A stretch of DNA of 64,000 nucleotides from Chryseobacterium cucumeris (GCF_016775705.1 NZ_CP068760.1:2170001-2234000), one strand, 5' to 3'; counted from the stretch's first letter, positions 40,783 to 49,864 are shown. Program-made: numbers and translations. Notes: a model not told the origin generated them from the letters alone.

Positions 40783-42087
40783 CTAACCCAATAATTTATT
40801 TTTCAGTTTATTGAACTGATATTCTATTTTATCCAGACAAAGATTTCCTATACTTCCCTGATGGGTATGTTCAAGATTTCCGGGTTCAAATTCAAACGTA
40901 TTGTTTTCAATCTCCTGCCCTACTTTTACATAAGCATCACGGAAAGAGCTTCCGCTTTTCACCTCTTCATTGATCTTTTCCACACTGAAAAGGTATTTGT
41001 ATTTCTCGTCCTCCAGAATCCCGTCTTTCACCTTAATATTCGGTAAAGTATAGCTTAAGATTTCCAGACATTCCTTTAAAGAATCTATCGCAGGGAAAAG
41101 AATTTCTTTTGTCAGCTGTACATCTCTGTGATATCCTGAAGGCAGATTGCTTGTTAAAAGGATCAGTTCGTTTGGAAGTGACTGAATTCTGTTGCATCGT
41201 GCACGAACCAGCTCAAAGATATCCGGATTTTTTTTGTGCGGCATAATACTGCTTCCCGTAGTAAATTCTTTTGGAAAACTGATAAAATCAAAGTTCTGGC
41301 TCAGATAAAGACATACATCATAAGCGAACTTGCCAAGCGTTCCCGCTAAAGTAGCCATCGCCATGGCCAGCATTTTTTCTGACTTTCCACGGGTCATCTG
41401 AGCATATACAGAGTTGTAATTCATGGACTGGAAGCCTAAGTTATAGGTGGTACTTTCACGATTGATCGGAAAAGACGAACCATAACCAGCTGCTGATCCC
41501 AGTGGATTTTTATTAATGATATTCTTCACTGAAAACAGCATTTCCACATCATCCAAAAGCGCTTCTGCATAAGCTCCGAACCACAACCCAAATGATGAAG
41601 GCATCGCAATCTGAAAATGGGTGTATCCCGGAAGCAGAACATTTTTATGCTGATCTGCCAGCTGAATTAAAATCTGAAAAAACTCGTCTGTAAGGGCTGT
41701 AATTTCACGGATTTCATCCAATAAATACAATTTGATATCCAGTAAAACCTGATCATTTCTTGATCGTGCCGTATGGATTTTCTTTCCCGTATCTCCTAAT
41801 TCTTCAATCAGGATCGCTTCTACCTGAGAATGGATATCCTCAGCTTCTTTATCAATTTCAAAAGTCCCATCCTCAATTTGATTTAAAATACTATTTAAAA
41901 CAGATAACATCTGCTCTGATTCTTCTTTTGTAATAATGCCGGTTTCTGCCAGCATTTTACAATGTGCCATAGAACCTTTAACGTCATATTTGGCTAAACG
42001 CTCGTCGAAGTCAAGATCTTTACCGACTGTAAATTGATTGACTAATATATTGGTGGCAAGGTCATCCTTCTGCCATATTTTTTTCAT
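40783..42087 (-). CDS. argH: argininosuccinate lyase
   Basis: The 434-residue protein has the fumarase/aspartase superfamily signature GSSIMPHKKNPDIFEL. AEDIHSQVEAILIEELGDTG, KIHTARSRNDQVLLDIKLYL and LLPGYTHFQIAMPSSFG match ArgH. It splits argininosuccinate into arginine and fumarate, the last step of the pathway. The start at 42087 (MKKIWQKDD) is preferred over the longer frame, which begins in repeat-like DNA. It is the last gene of the arg operon. Confidence 0.95.
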   Translation of the reverse strand: MKKIWQKDDLATNILVNQFTVGKDLDFDERLAKYDVKGSMAHCKMLAETGIITKEESEQMLSVLNSILNQIEDGTFEIDKEAEDIHSQVEAILIEELGDTGKKIHTARSRNDQVLLDIKLYLLDEIREITALTDEFFQILIQLADQHKNVLLPGYTHFQIAMPSSFGLWFGAYAEALLDDVEMLFSVKNIINKNPLGSAAGYGSSFPINRESTTYNLGFQSMNYNSVYAQMTRGKSEKMLAMAMATLAGTLGKFAYDVCLYLSQNFDFISFPKEFTTGSSIMPHKKNPDIFELVRARCNRIQSLPNELILLTSNLPSGYHRDVQLTKEILFPAIDSLKECLEILSYTLPNIKVKDGILEDEKYKYLFSVEKINEEVKSGSSFRDAYVKVGQEIENNTFEFEPGNLEHTHQGSIGNLCLDKIEYQFNKLKNKLLG

Positions 42088-42347
42088 GATAATATTTGAT
42101 TTAAATATTTGTTGGTTTTGACATGCCCGGCAAGGCAATCCTTATTACTAATAACTATAAAAAAACATTTCCTTATGTAAAGCTTTCATTTTTAATTTTC
42201 TTTTTGCATAAATCTTATTAAAAACTGAACTTCTAGAGCCTGCCGGACGGAGTCAAAACATATATTGAGCTGGAAGCCTGAGGCTGGAGGCAGGAAGCTA
42301 ATAACATACTGCAAAAACTTCCCTCTTCCTACACCCATCTTCCATTT
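42088..42347. other. argE-argH intergenic gap with simple repeats
   Basis: The gap contains a GC-rich ggaagcctgaggctggaggc block at about 42272-42300, made of short ggaagc/ggctgg units, and gcctgccggacggagtc at about 42239. Nothing else is recognised. Confidence 0.5.
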
Positions 42348-43430
42348 TTATAACACTTTTTCTAAAATGCTGATGTAAATTTCTATTCCTTCTTCTATTT
42401 CATGGATATAGATAAATTCATCTGCTGTATGAGAGCGCCTGCTGTCTCCAGGACCTATTTTCACTGATGTACATGGAATAATCGCCTGATCTGAGGAAGT
42501 AGGTGAACCATAGGTTGTCCTTCCGACTTCAATTCCTGCTTTTACAAACGGGTGATCCATTTCGATCTTGGAGGAATTCAGCCTGAACGATCTTGCTTTT
42601 AATGTAGATTTCATCTGAGACTGAATGATTTCAAATGCTTCCTGATTGGAATATTCATCCGTTACCCTCACATCCAATGTAAAATTGCACGATTCCGGAA
42701 CCACATTATGCTGTACTCCTGCATGGATTCCTGATAAAGTAACTTTAACTTCGCCCAGATATTCTGAAACCTTCGGAAATTTAAAGGAAAGAATATTCTG
42801 CAGATCCTGCATACATTTTACAATTGAGTTATCATCATTAGGATGAGCGGCGTGAGAAGGAGTACCTTTCATTTCTCCATCAATCACAAGAAGTCCTTTT
42901 TCTGCAATCGCCAGGTTCATCTGCGTGGGTTCTCCTACAATGGCGAGTTCTACGTTGGGTAGCTGCGGAAATAAGGCTTCGATTCCATCAAATCCTGAAA
43001 TCTCCTCCTCTGCCGTCAAAGCAATAACTAAATTATATTTTAAATCTTCTTTATCATAAAAATGTAAAAAAACCTGTGCCATAGAAACCAGAGAAGCTCC
43101 TGCATCATTGCTTCCCAATCCGAACAGTTTACCTTCTTTTTCGATCGGTACAAACGGATCAAGTGTATAAGCTTTATTAGGCTTTACCGTATCATGATGG
43201 GTATTCAGTAAAACAGAAGGCTTAAACACATCAAAGTGTTTGTTCACCGCCCAGATATTGTTTTTAAAACGTTTGGTAGGAATCTGATGTTTTTTGAAAA
43301 AATTTTCAATCTCTACCGACGTATTGAATTCATCTTTACTGAATGAAGGAATCTCAATCAAATTTTTAAGCAATCCGACCGCGTTATTCAACAGTTCTTC
43401 TTTATTATAAACAGATTTCAGTTCCTGCAT
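42348..43430 (-). CDS. argE: M20 family deacylase, N-acylcitrulline/acylornithine deacylase-like
   Basis: The 360-residue zinc hydrolase has the M20 motifs LLNTHHDTVKPN (first metal His-Asp), GSNDAGASLVSM, ALTAEEEISGFDG (catalytic Glu) and VGEPTQMNLA. VRVTDEYSNQEAFEII lies in the dimerisation domain. In Bacteroidota this gene removes the acyl group from N-acylcitrulline, because the carbamoyltransferase acts on acyl-ornithine. The acyl group could be acetyl or succinyl. Its start overlaps the argB end by 26 nt, so the two are translationally linked. Confidence 0.88.
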   Translation of the reverse strand: MQELKSVYNKEELLNNAVGLLKNLIEIPSFSKDEFNTSVEIENFFKKHQIPTKRFKNNIWAVNKHFDVFKPSVLLNTHHDTVKPNKAYTLDPFVPIEKEGKLFGLGSNDAGASLVSMAQVFLHFYDKEDLKYNLVIALTAEEEISGFDGIEALFPQLPNVELAIVGEPTQMNLAIAEKGLLVIDGEMKGTPSHAAHPNDDNSIVKCMQDLQNILSFKFPKVSEYLGEVKVTLSGIHAGVQHNVVPESCNFTLDVRVTDEYSNQEAFEIIQSQMKSTLKARSFRLNSSKIEMDHPFVKAGIEVGRTTYGSPTSSDQAIIPCTSVKIGPGDSRRSHTADEFIYIHEIEEGIEIYISILEKVL

Positions 43431-44199
43431 GATGATTTTCTATATGGTTTTTCAGTTCTGTTTCTTTGATCAGAAACACTTTATTTACATTATTTTTTAT
43501 CGCTCCAAGAGCATTTTCAAGTTTGGGTAAAATCCCTTTATGAAGTTTTCCTTCTTCTTTTAATACCGTGAATTCTTCTTCATTGACACTTCTGATCACC
43601 GATTCCGGATCATTCACATCTTCCAAAACACCTTCTTTATCAAAACAATACAACAGTTCAACTTCATATTTCTCAGACAAAGCCTGCGCCATCACAGAAG
43701 CAATGGTATCTGCATTGGTATTGAAAAGATTTCCTTTTCTGTCGTGGGTAATCGCAGAAAATACAGGAACAAGATCCAGTTTGATGAGTTTTGAAACCAG
43801 CTTTCTGTTTACACTTTTCTTGGTAATATCCCCCACAAATCCAAAATCGATTTCAGGATGTTCTCTTTTCTTAGCTTTAATTAAATTTCCGTCTGCCCCC
43901 GAGAATCCTATGGCATTGCATTTTTTCTGCTGCAGCTTTTCAACAATATTTTTATTAATTCCTCCCGCATACACCATCGTTACAATGTCCAAAGTTTCTT
44001 TATCCGTAATCCTCCTGCCATTGATCATTTTCTGCTCAATGCCCAGTCTATCAGCCAGCGTTGTTGCCAGCTTGCCACCGCCATGAACAAGGATTTTCTT
44101 TTCAGTAATTTCAGAAAACTGTTCTAAGAATTGGCTTAATAATTCCTCATCATCAATTAAAGCTCCGCCAATTTTTATGATGTATAACTTTTCTTTCAT
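43405..44199 (-). CDS. argB: acetylglutamate kinase (N-acylglutamate kinase)
   Basis: The 264-residue amino-acid-kinase-family protein starts MKEKLYIIKIGGALIDD (phosphate loop). It continues with ILVHGGGKLATTLADRLG, NGRRITDKETLDIVTMVYAG and FNTNADTIASVMAQAL. It phosphorylates the gamma carboxyl of N-acylglutamate. The N-terminal extension seen in arginine-inhibited forms is absent. I use the ATG at 44199 because the longer frame begins inside a palindromic repeat at 44231-44263. Confidence 0.92.
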   Translation of the reverse strand: MKEKLYIIKIGGALIDDEELLSQFLEQFSEITEKKILVHGGGKLATTLADRLGIEQKMINGRRITDKETLDIVTMVYAGGINKNIVEKLQQKKCNAIGFSGADGNLIKAKKREHPEIDFGFVGDITKKSVNRKLVSKLIKLDLVPVFSAITHDRKGNLFNTNADTIASVMAQALSEKYEVELLYCFDKEGVLEDVNDPESVIRSVNEEEFTVLKEEGKLHKGILPKLENALGAIKNNVNKVFLIKETELKNHIENHHAGTEICL

Positions 44200-44230
44200 T
44201 GTAAACATTTTGGGATACTTGATCTTTTCT

Positions 44231-44263
44231 ATCCTTGTCAAGGTTTTGAACCTTGACAAGGAT
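44231..44263. repeat. 33-bp palindrome, copy 2 of 2
   Basis: The arms atccttgtcaaggtt and aaccttgacaaggat are perfect 15-bp complements separated by ttg. The core cttgtcaaggtt/aaccttgacaag is identical to the copy at 791-823. It lies between argF' and argB within the operon and would form a strong hairpin in the mRNA. Confidence 0.85.
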
Positions 44264-44267
44264 TATT

Positions 44268-45224
44268 TTAAGCTTTTAATTCATCTAAAATTTCACTGAA
44301 TACGGCTTGTGCAGAGAAAATCCGGTTTTTTGCCTGCTGATAAATGATAGAATGGTCTCCATCCATCACCTCATCACTCAATTCTACATTACGGCGAACC
44401 GGAAGGCAGTGCATTACTTTCGCATTATTGGTATTGGCTAATTTTTCATTCGTGAGCATCCAGTTTCCCCTCACTTCTGGCATTGCAGCATAATCATCAA
44501 AAGAAGACCAGTTCTTCACATAGATAAAGTCTGCATCTTTCAACGCTTCATCCTGATCATGGATTACTTTCACATCTTTGGTAAAGTTTTTATCTAAATC
44601 ATACCCTTCGGGATTAGCAATCACCAATTCCACATCCATTTCCTGCATCCATTCTGCGAAAGAATTTCCAACAGCATGAGCGATAGGCTTGATGTGTGGC
44701 GCCCATGTTAATACTACTTTTGGTTTATAGTCTTTTTTCCAGTTTTCTGTAATGGTGATGCAATCTGCAAGACTTTGTAAAGGATGGCGTGTAGCTGATT
44801 CCAGAGAAATGACAGGTACTTTTGCATGCTTTTCAAACTGGCTCAGGATGCTTTCATTCACATCATCTTCTTTGCTCTTCATCCCTGCAAAACAACGTAC
44901 CGCAATGATATCACAATATTGATTTAACACTTCAATAGCATCTTTGATATGTTCTACCGTGTCTCCGTTCATTACCGCTCCATCAGCAAATTCAAGATTC
45001 CAGGCTTCCTGTGCTGCATTTAACGTCAATACATTCAACCCAAGATTTTGAGCTGCAATCTGACTGCTCAGACGGGTTCTCAAACTTGAATTTAAAAATA
45101 CAAGTCCGATTGTTTTTCCCTTTCCTTTTTGTGTTTCAGTAAGGGGGTCTGCTTTTATCTGTAAAGCTTTTTTTATGATTTCCTGTAAGTTTTCTACATC
45201 ACTTACAGAGGTAAATTTTTTCAT
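44268..45224 (-). CDS. argF': N-acyl-ornithine carbamoyltransferase (succinyl- or acetyl-)
   Basis: The 318-residue carbamoyltransferase is the N-acylornithine type, not ordinary OTC. It has FLNSSLRTRLSSQIAAQNLG for carbamoyl phosphate, CFAGMKSKEDDVN, SATRHPLQSLADCITITENW, and MHCLPVRRNVELSDEVMDG. It transfers carbamoyl to an N-acylated ornithine. Residue 90, in GDTVEH, is Val. As I recall, Xanthomonas acetylornithine enzyme has Glu and Bacteroides fragilis succinylornithine enzyme has Pro at this place, so a non-acidic residue favours the succinyl substrate. It sits between argD and argB. Confidence 0.9.
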   Translation of the reverse strand: MKKFTSVSDVENLQEIIKKALQIKADPLTETQKGKGKTIGLVFLNSSLRTRLSSQIAAQNLGLNVLTLNAAQEAWNLEFADGAVMNGDTVEHIKDAIEVLNQYCDIIAVRCFAGMKSKEDDVNESILSQFEKHAKVPVISLESATRHPLQSLADCITITENWKKDYKPKVVLTWAPHIKPIAHAVGNSFAEWMQEMDVELVIANPEGYDLDKNFTKDVKVIHDQDEALKDADFIYVKNWSSFDDYAAMPEVRGNWMLTNEKLANTNNAKVMHCLPVRRNVELSDEVMDGDHSIIYQQAKNRIFSAQAVFSEILDELKA

Positions 45225-45270
45225 TTTAAACTAATTTTAAAGATTGTGTTTACACATTGATTGTTGATCT

Positions 45271-45465
45271 AACCACAAAAGGCACAAAAGTTTTTACTAA
45301 AACACTTTAGAACACTTAAGTTTTAAAAGTTGATTATTTTGAAAATATATAAGCTCACAGAAGAAGAAAATCAAAGATTTTCGAAAACTTAAGTGCACTT
45401 CTTAAGCCTGTAGTATTTTCTTAAAATCACTTAAGTGTTTAAATTCTTTTGTGACTTTTATGGTT
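45271..45465. repeat. 195-bp imperfect inverted repeat element
   Basis: aaccacaaaaggcacaaaag at 45271-45290 is matched by its inverse at 45446-45465 with 18 of 20 bases. The inner parts aacacttaag and cttaagtgtt pair as well. The whole gap between argF' and argD is thus a fold-back element. Its right arm ends on the stop codon of argD (45465-45467). Confidence 0.7.
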
Positions 45466-46604
45466 TAAATATTTCCAAGCACTGCTTTCAAAGCATTGAT
45501 GAAAAGATCCGTTTCCTCTTTTTTGATATTCAGTGCCGGAAGAATCCTCAACACGGTTTTATCATTAGAGTTTCCTGTAAAAATATAATGATCAAAAAGG
45601 AGTTCTTTCCTTACTTCTGAACAGTCTCTGTCGAGTTCTATTCCGATCATCAATCCTTTCCTTCGGATAGATTTAATATGTGGTAAATCTTTAATTTCAT
45701 TTTCAATATACTCACCCATCTGTTGCGCATTTTCAAGAAGATTTTCATCTTTCATGACATCCAGCACAGCAATAGAAGCGGCACAGGCAAGGTGGTTTCC
45801 TCCAAATGTCGTTCCCAGCAAACCGTTGCTTGCCTGGAATTTAGGATGGATTAAAACTCCGCCCACAGGGAAACCATTCCCCATTCCTTTTGCTGTAGTA
45901 ATAATGTCTGCCTCAACACCAAATTCCTGATGGGCAAAGAAATATCCACTTCTCCCATACCCGGACTGCACTTCATCCAAAATAAGAACAGTATCATATT
46001 TTTCACATAATTCTTTGATTTTAGATAAAAATTCCGGTGTTGGAATCATAATTCCTCCTACTCCCTGAATTCCTTCGATGATTACAGATGAAATTTCATT
46101 TCCAAATTTTTCAAAGGTTTCTTCAAGCTCTTGTATATCATTCCATTCTGATTTGATAAATCTTTCAGAAAAATTAACCGGAGCTACAATTTTCGGATTA
46201 TCAGTCACTGAAACCGCTGCAGAGGTTCTGCCGTGAAATGAGCCTGAAAAGTAAAGCACTTTGCTTTTTCCGTTATGAAATGAAGCCAGCTTCAATGCAT
46301 TTTCATTGGCTTCTGCTCCGGAATTACACAGGAAAAGGTTATAATCTTCATATCCTGAAAGTTTACCCAGTTTTTCCGCTAACTCCGTCTGCAATTCATT
46401 CTGAACAGAATTGGAATAGAAAGAAATTTTTTCAAGCTGATCTTTCAGCTTATTCTGATAGTGTGGATGGTTGTGCCCGATAGAAATCACAGCATGACCT
46501 CCGTAAAAATCAAGATATTGCTCTCCTTTGTCATCCCACAGAAAAGATCCCTGTGCTTTAACCGGATTTATGTTGAATAATGGATATACGTTGAATAAAT
46601 TCAT
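45465..46604 (-). CDS. argD: acetylornithine / acylornithine aminotransferase
   Basis: The 379-residue class III PLP aminotransferase has LCNSGAEANENALKLA, YFSGSFHGRTSAAVSVT, VLILDEVQSGYGRSGYFFA and the PLP Lys in ITTAKGMGNGFPVGG. It moves an amino group from glutamate to N-acylglutamate semialdehyde. The last codons come from an inverted repeat element, so its C terminus may differ from relatives. It lies between argC and argF' in the operon. Confidence 0.95.
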   Translation of the reverse strand: MNLFNVYPLFNINPVKAQGSFLWDDKGEQYLDFYGGHAVISIGHNHPHYQNKLKDQLEKISFYSNSVQNELQTELAEKLGKLSGYEDYNLFLCNSGAEANENALKLASFHNGKSKVLYFSGSFHGRTSAAVSVTDNPKIVAPVNFSERFIKSEWNDIQELEETFEKFGNEISSVIIEGIQGVGGIMIPTPEFLSKIKELCEKYDTVLILDEVQSGYGRSGYFFAHQEFGVEADIITTAKGMGNGFPVGGVLIHPKFQASNGLLGTTFGGNHLACAASIAVLDVMKDENLLENAQQMGEYIENEIKDLPHIKSIRRKGLMIGIELDRDCSEVRKELLFDHYIFTGNSNDKTVLRILPALNIKKEETDLFINALKAVLGNI

Positions 46605-46864
46605 TTTTTTATTTTTTATTTTTCTTTTGTCTTAAAACAAAAGAAACAAAAGTTCAAGACCTGGAAACTTCCGCTAAAAATTAGTTCTATTCACTAAAAA
46701 TTCTAAAACTTGTGCGAAATTCGAATTGGTTCTTCGGTTCTCTATTTTCCTCGCACTTCGAACAGTAGAATTTTCTTAACGTTCATAGAATTAATTTTCT
46801 TAACGCTCCATTTTCCTAAGTCGGATTTACTTTCTGTTAAAATTCTCAATTACTTACCGTCAAT
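46605..46864. other. argD-argC intergenic gap with repeat-like sequence
   Basis: The gap contains cttttgtcttaaaacaaaag (46624-46643), a near-perfect inverted repeat, followed by aaacaaaagttcaagacctg. Two copies of ttttcttaacg lie at about 46770 and 46796. No gene is supported. The pattern looks like a dispersed non-coding element inserted in the operon. Confidence 0.5.
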
Positions 46865-47830
46865 TTAAAATGCTATCGGTTTCAGGTTTAATCCTGCATT
46901 TTCCTCCCAGTTCATAGCCAGATTCATATTCTGTACGGCCTGCCCCGAAGCACCTTTTAACAAATTGTCAATCGCTGAGTGAATAACGACCACATTTCCA
47001 CTCTTTTCGATTTGAATCACACAGCCATTGGTATTGACAACCTGCTTTAAATCCACTGCCTTCCTGCTTACTGTAACAAAAGGCTCCTCTGCATAAAAAT
47101 CCTGATACAACTGTTCTATTTCCTCCAGCTCCAGATCCGTCTTCATGGTGGAACTTGTAAAAATCCCTCTTGCAAAATCTCCTCTCCAAGGAACAAAGTT
47201 CAGGTTTACTTCTTTATTATTGAATGAAATCAGCTGCTGTAAAATCTCATCCACATGTTGATGTGTTAAGGTTTTATAGGCTGAGACATTATCATTTCTC
47301 CAGGTAAAATGAGTCGTTGCCTGCAGAGACTGCCCGGCTCCTGTAGAACCCGTAATCCCTGTGGTAAAGACTTCATTCAACACTCCTTTTTCCGCCAATG
47401 GCAGCAAGGCCAACTGAATAGCCGTAGCAAAACATCCCGGGTTGGCAATACTCTTAGCACCCGTTAGTTGTTTTTTATTAATTTCAGGCAATCCGTAGAT
47501 AAAATCTCTTTTTCCGAAATTTCCTTCTAAACGAAAATCGTTTCCAAGATCAATCACCAGCGTTTCATCTTTGACAGGGTTCTGCGTTAACCAGTTTTGA
47601 CTTTCTTTATGTGGAAGACACAGAAAAAGAATATCTACGTCTTCAGGCTTATCCGTCAAAACCATTTCACAAACCGTCGTTAAATCCGGGTACAGATCCG
47701 AAATTCTTGTTCCCGAATTCGAACGACTATATAAAAAACTCAATGTCACATGGGGATGAAAAGCCAGTAAGCGTATCAGCTCACTTCCTGTATAACCGTT
47801 GGCACCAATAATTCCTACTGTTTTCTTCAT
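46865..47830 (-). CDS. argC: N-acetyl-gamma-glutamyl-phosphate reductase
   Basis: The 321-residue NADPH-dependent reductase starts VGIIGANGYTGSELIRLLAF (dinucleotide site). It has the catalytic Cys in SIANPGCFATAIQLALLPLA and the conserved TGITGSTGAGQSLQ and VNLNFVPWRGDFARGIFTSS. It reduces N-acylglutamyl phosphate to the semialdehyde. It is separated from argG by 52 nt. Confidence 0.96.
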   Translation of the reverse strand: MKKTVGIIGANGYTGSELIRLLAFHPHVTLSFLYSRSNSGTRISDLYPDLTTVCEMVLTDKPEDVDILFLCLPHKESQNWLTQNPVKDETLVIDLGNDFRLEGNFGKRDFIYGLPEINKKQLTGAKSIANPGCFATAIQLALLPLAEKGVLNEVFTTGITGSTGAGQSLQATTHFTWRNDNVSAYKTLTHQHVDEILQQLISFNNKEVNLNFVPWRGDFARGIFTSSTMKTDLELEEIEQLYQDFYAEEPFVTVSRKAVDLKQVVNTNGCVIQIEKSGNVVVIHSAIDNLLKGASGQAVQNMNLAMNWEENAGLNLKPIAF

Positions 47831-47882
47831 TTTAATTCTGACAGCATTTTGTTCTGCCTTTCATTACATCGTCCTTGCGGAA

Positions 47883-49079
47883 CTAGTTGATATTTTGGTT
47901 AATCTGGTGGTAAATATTTAAAGAATTGCTTACAATCTTCGTATATCCTTTTACATCTTCTCCCGTCCATGCTCTGTTCGCTTCTCCATAGCTTCCGAAT
48001 TTGTCGGACATCAGATCATGATCAGATTCAATTCCATTCAAAATAAATCTGTAAGGATGAAGGGTTACAAATACTTTCCCGGTTACTGTTTTCTGAGAAT
48101 CTACCAGGAAAGACTCAATATTTCTCATGACAGGATCTAAGAAAAGTGCTTCATGAAGCCAGTTTCCATACCAGTCGGATAACTGCGACTTCATCATTTG
48201 CTGATATTTTGAAAGCGTATGTTTTTCTAATAAATGATGCGCTTTGATAATCACCGATGCTGCAGCTGCTTCAAACCCCACACGTCCTTTAATTCCAACA
48301 ATAGTATCACCTACATGGATATCACGGCCAATCCCATATGCTGAAGCTAATTCTTCTATTTTTTGAATGGCATATACAGAGTGCTCAAAGTTTTCTCCAT
48401 TGACAGCTATAACCTCTCCGTTTTTAAACTCAATTTCAAGTTCTGAAGGCTGAGTTTCTTTAATCTGGGATGGAAAAGCTTCTTCCGGCAGGTAATTTCT
48501 GGATGTCAGTGTTTCTTTACCACCTACTGAAGTTCCCCAAAGGCCTTTATTGACAGAATACTGCGCCTTCTGGAATTCCATTTCATAACCGTGTTCTTTC
48601 AAAAACTCAATTTCTTCCTCACGGGACAAAGCCATATCACGAATTGGAGTAATAATTTCAATATTTGGACACATCACCTGGAAAATCAAGTCAAAACGAA
48701 CCTGATCGTTCCCTGCTCCTGTACTTCCGTGAGCAATGGCATCTGCCTGTACTTCAATGGCATATTTTGCAATCTCTTGCGCCTGAATAGTACGTTCAGC
48801 ACTTACCGATAGAGGATATGTATTATTTTTCAATACATTCCCGAAAATCAAATATTTCACACATGAATTATAGTAATCTTCCTGAGCGTCTACACACCTG
48901 TACTCTTTTACTCCAAGGTTTAAGGCTTTTCTTTCCAACTCTTTTTCTTCTTCTTTTGAAAAACCTCCGGTGTTTACAGTAACAGCATACACATCATACC
49001 CTAGTGTTTCACTAAGATATTTAGCACAGTAGGAAGTATCTAAACCTCCGCTAAACGCTAAGATGACTTTCTTTTTCAT
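47883..49079 (-). CDS. argG: argininosuccinate synthase
   Basis: The 398-residue protein has the PP-loop VILAFSGGLDTSYCAKYL and AIAHGSTGAGNDQVRFD. DTIVGIKGRVGFEAAAASVI and WTGEDVKGYTKIVSNSLN occur later. It joins citrulline and aspartate using ATP. Start at 49079 (MKKKVILAFSG) is chosen over longer in-frame starts that lack family similarity. Its first 29 bases overlap the upstream GNAT gene, giving strong translational coupling. Confidence 0.96.
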   Translation of the reverse strand: MKKKVILAFSGGLDTSYCAKYLSETLGYDVYAVTVNTGGFSKEEEKELERKALNLGVKEYRCVDAQEDYYNSCVKYLIFGNVLKNNTYPLSVSAERTIQAQEIAKYAIEVQADAIAHGSTGAGNDQVRFDLIFQVMCPNIEIITPIRDMALSREEEIEFLKEHGYEMEFQKAQYSVNKGLWGTSVGGKETLTSRNYLPEEAFPSQIKETQPSELEIEFKNGEVIAVNGENFEHSVYAIQKIEELASAYGIGRDIHVGDTIVGIKGRVGFEAAAASVIIKAHHLLEKHTLSKYQQMMKSQLSDWYGNWLHEALFLDPVMRNIESFLVDSQKTVTGKVFVTLHPYRFILNGIESDHDLMSDKFGSYGEANRAWTGEDVKGYTKIVSNSLNIYHQINQNIN

Positions 49080-49716
49080 CTGGACTCTTTTTATTATTAT
49101 TAATGGTCGCGTGGAATTCATCAATTTTTTTTTGAATCATTACATCATATTTATTTTCAGGCAGATTATTCACTACCTCCTCTTTTTTTTTATCATTTTC
49201 AGGAACAAATAACATAGCTGTACACAGACAGTTTTTGCGCTCCTTCATCATTAAAATCTCATAGTTCACGCAGTTTTTGCAGCCGTTCCAGAATTCTTCA
49301 TCCTGAGTCAGTTCAGAATAGATCACGGGTTTATATCCCAAATCACTATTTATTTTCATTACTGCCAAACCTGTTGTTAATCCAAATACTTTTGCATCCG
49401 GATATTTATCTCTAGATAACTGGAAAACTTTCTGCTTGATCTGAGTCGCTACTCCCCCGTTCCTGAATTTCGGTGATACAATCAGGCCCGAATTGGCCAC
49501 AAACTTCCCGTGCGACCAGGTCTCTATATAACAGAAACCTACCCACTCACCGTTTTCAGTGGCTACCACAGCATTGCCTTCTGAAATCTTCTTACTCAAA
49601 TATTCTATGGAACGTTTTGCGATACCCGTTCCTCTACGCTGTGCAGAATCATACATTTCCTGCTGTATTTCACTCACATACATTAGATGTTCGCATGAGG
49701 AAATTTCTATTTCCAT
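49051..49716 (-). CDS. GNAT acyltransferase, candidate N-acylglutamate synthase
   Basis: The 221-residue protein has a GNAT domain at residues 20-150 with AVVATENGEWVGFCYIETW and the acyl-CoA loop VSPKFRNGGVATQIKQKVF. A C-terminal extension has a Cys cluster (GCKNCVNYEILMMKERKNCL, then C) and a Lys/Glu-rich tail. It is the first gene of the arg operon. No argA or argJ gene is present in the operon, so it is the best candidate for the enzyme that acylates glutamate. Function is inferred from position. Confidence 0.8.
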   Translation of the reverse strand: MEIEISSCEHLMYVSEIQQEMYDSAQRRGTGIAKRSIEYLSKKISEGNAVVATENGEWVGFCYIETWSHGKFVANSGLIVSPKFRNGGVATQIKQKVFQLSRDKYPDAKVFGLTTGLAVMKINSDLGYKPVIYSELTQDEEFWNGCKNCVNYEILMMKERKNCLCTAMLFVPENDKKKEEVVNNLPENKYDVMIQKKIDEFHATINNNKKSPDEKESHLSV

Positions 49717-49737
49717 TTATTTATCTAAATTTTTTGG

Positions 49738-49770
49738 CAAATTTAAAATATAATTTCTTTTAAATCCAAA
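49738..49770 (-). promoter_or_regulatory. promoter of the arg operon
   Basis: On the minus strand TTTG (49767-49770) is followed after 21 nt by TAAATTTG (49738-49745), matching the Bacteroidota -33/-7 consensus. It lies 21 nt before the ATG of the GNAT gene. Confidence 0.75.
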
Positions 49771-49836
49771 TAAAAAAGATATTTTTTTTGTTTTAAAATT
49801 TTAAACAGGTAAAATTATCTTTATTGAAAAATATAC

Positions 49837-49864
49837 ATTTGCTAATTTATTATATATTTGCTAA
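49837..49864 (+). promoter_or_regulatory. direct repeats and -7 element of the InsA-like gene
   Basis: The 9-mer atttgctaa occurs at 49837-49845 and 49856-49864, 19 nt apart. TATATTTG at 49853-49860 overlaps the second copy and matches the -7 consensus, 16 nt before the ATG. The direct repeats could be an operator. Confidence 0.5.

Noticed and set aside
43568..44086. 172-codon antisense frame inside argB
   Set aside because: Serine- and leucine-rich shadow frame against a clear argB gene.
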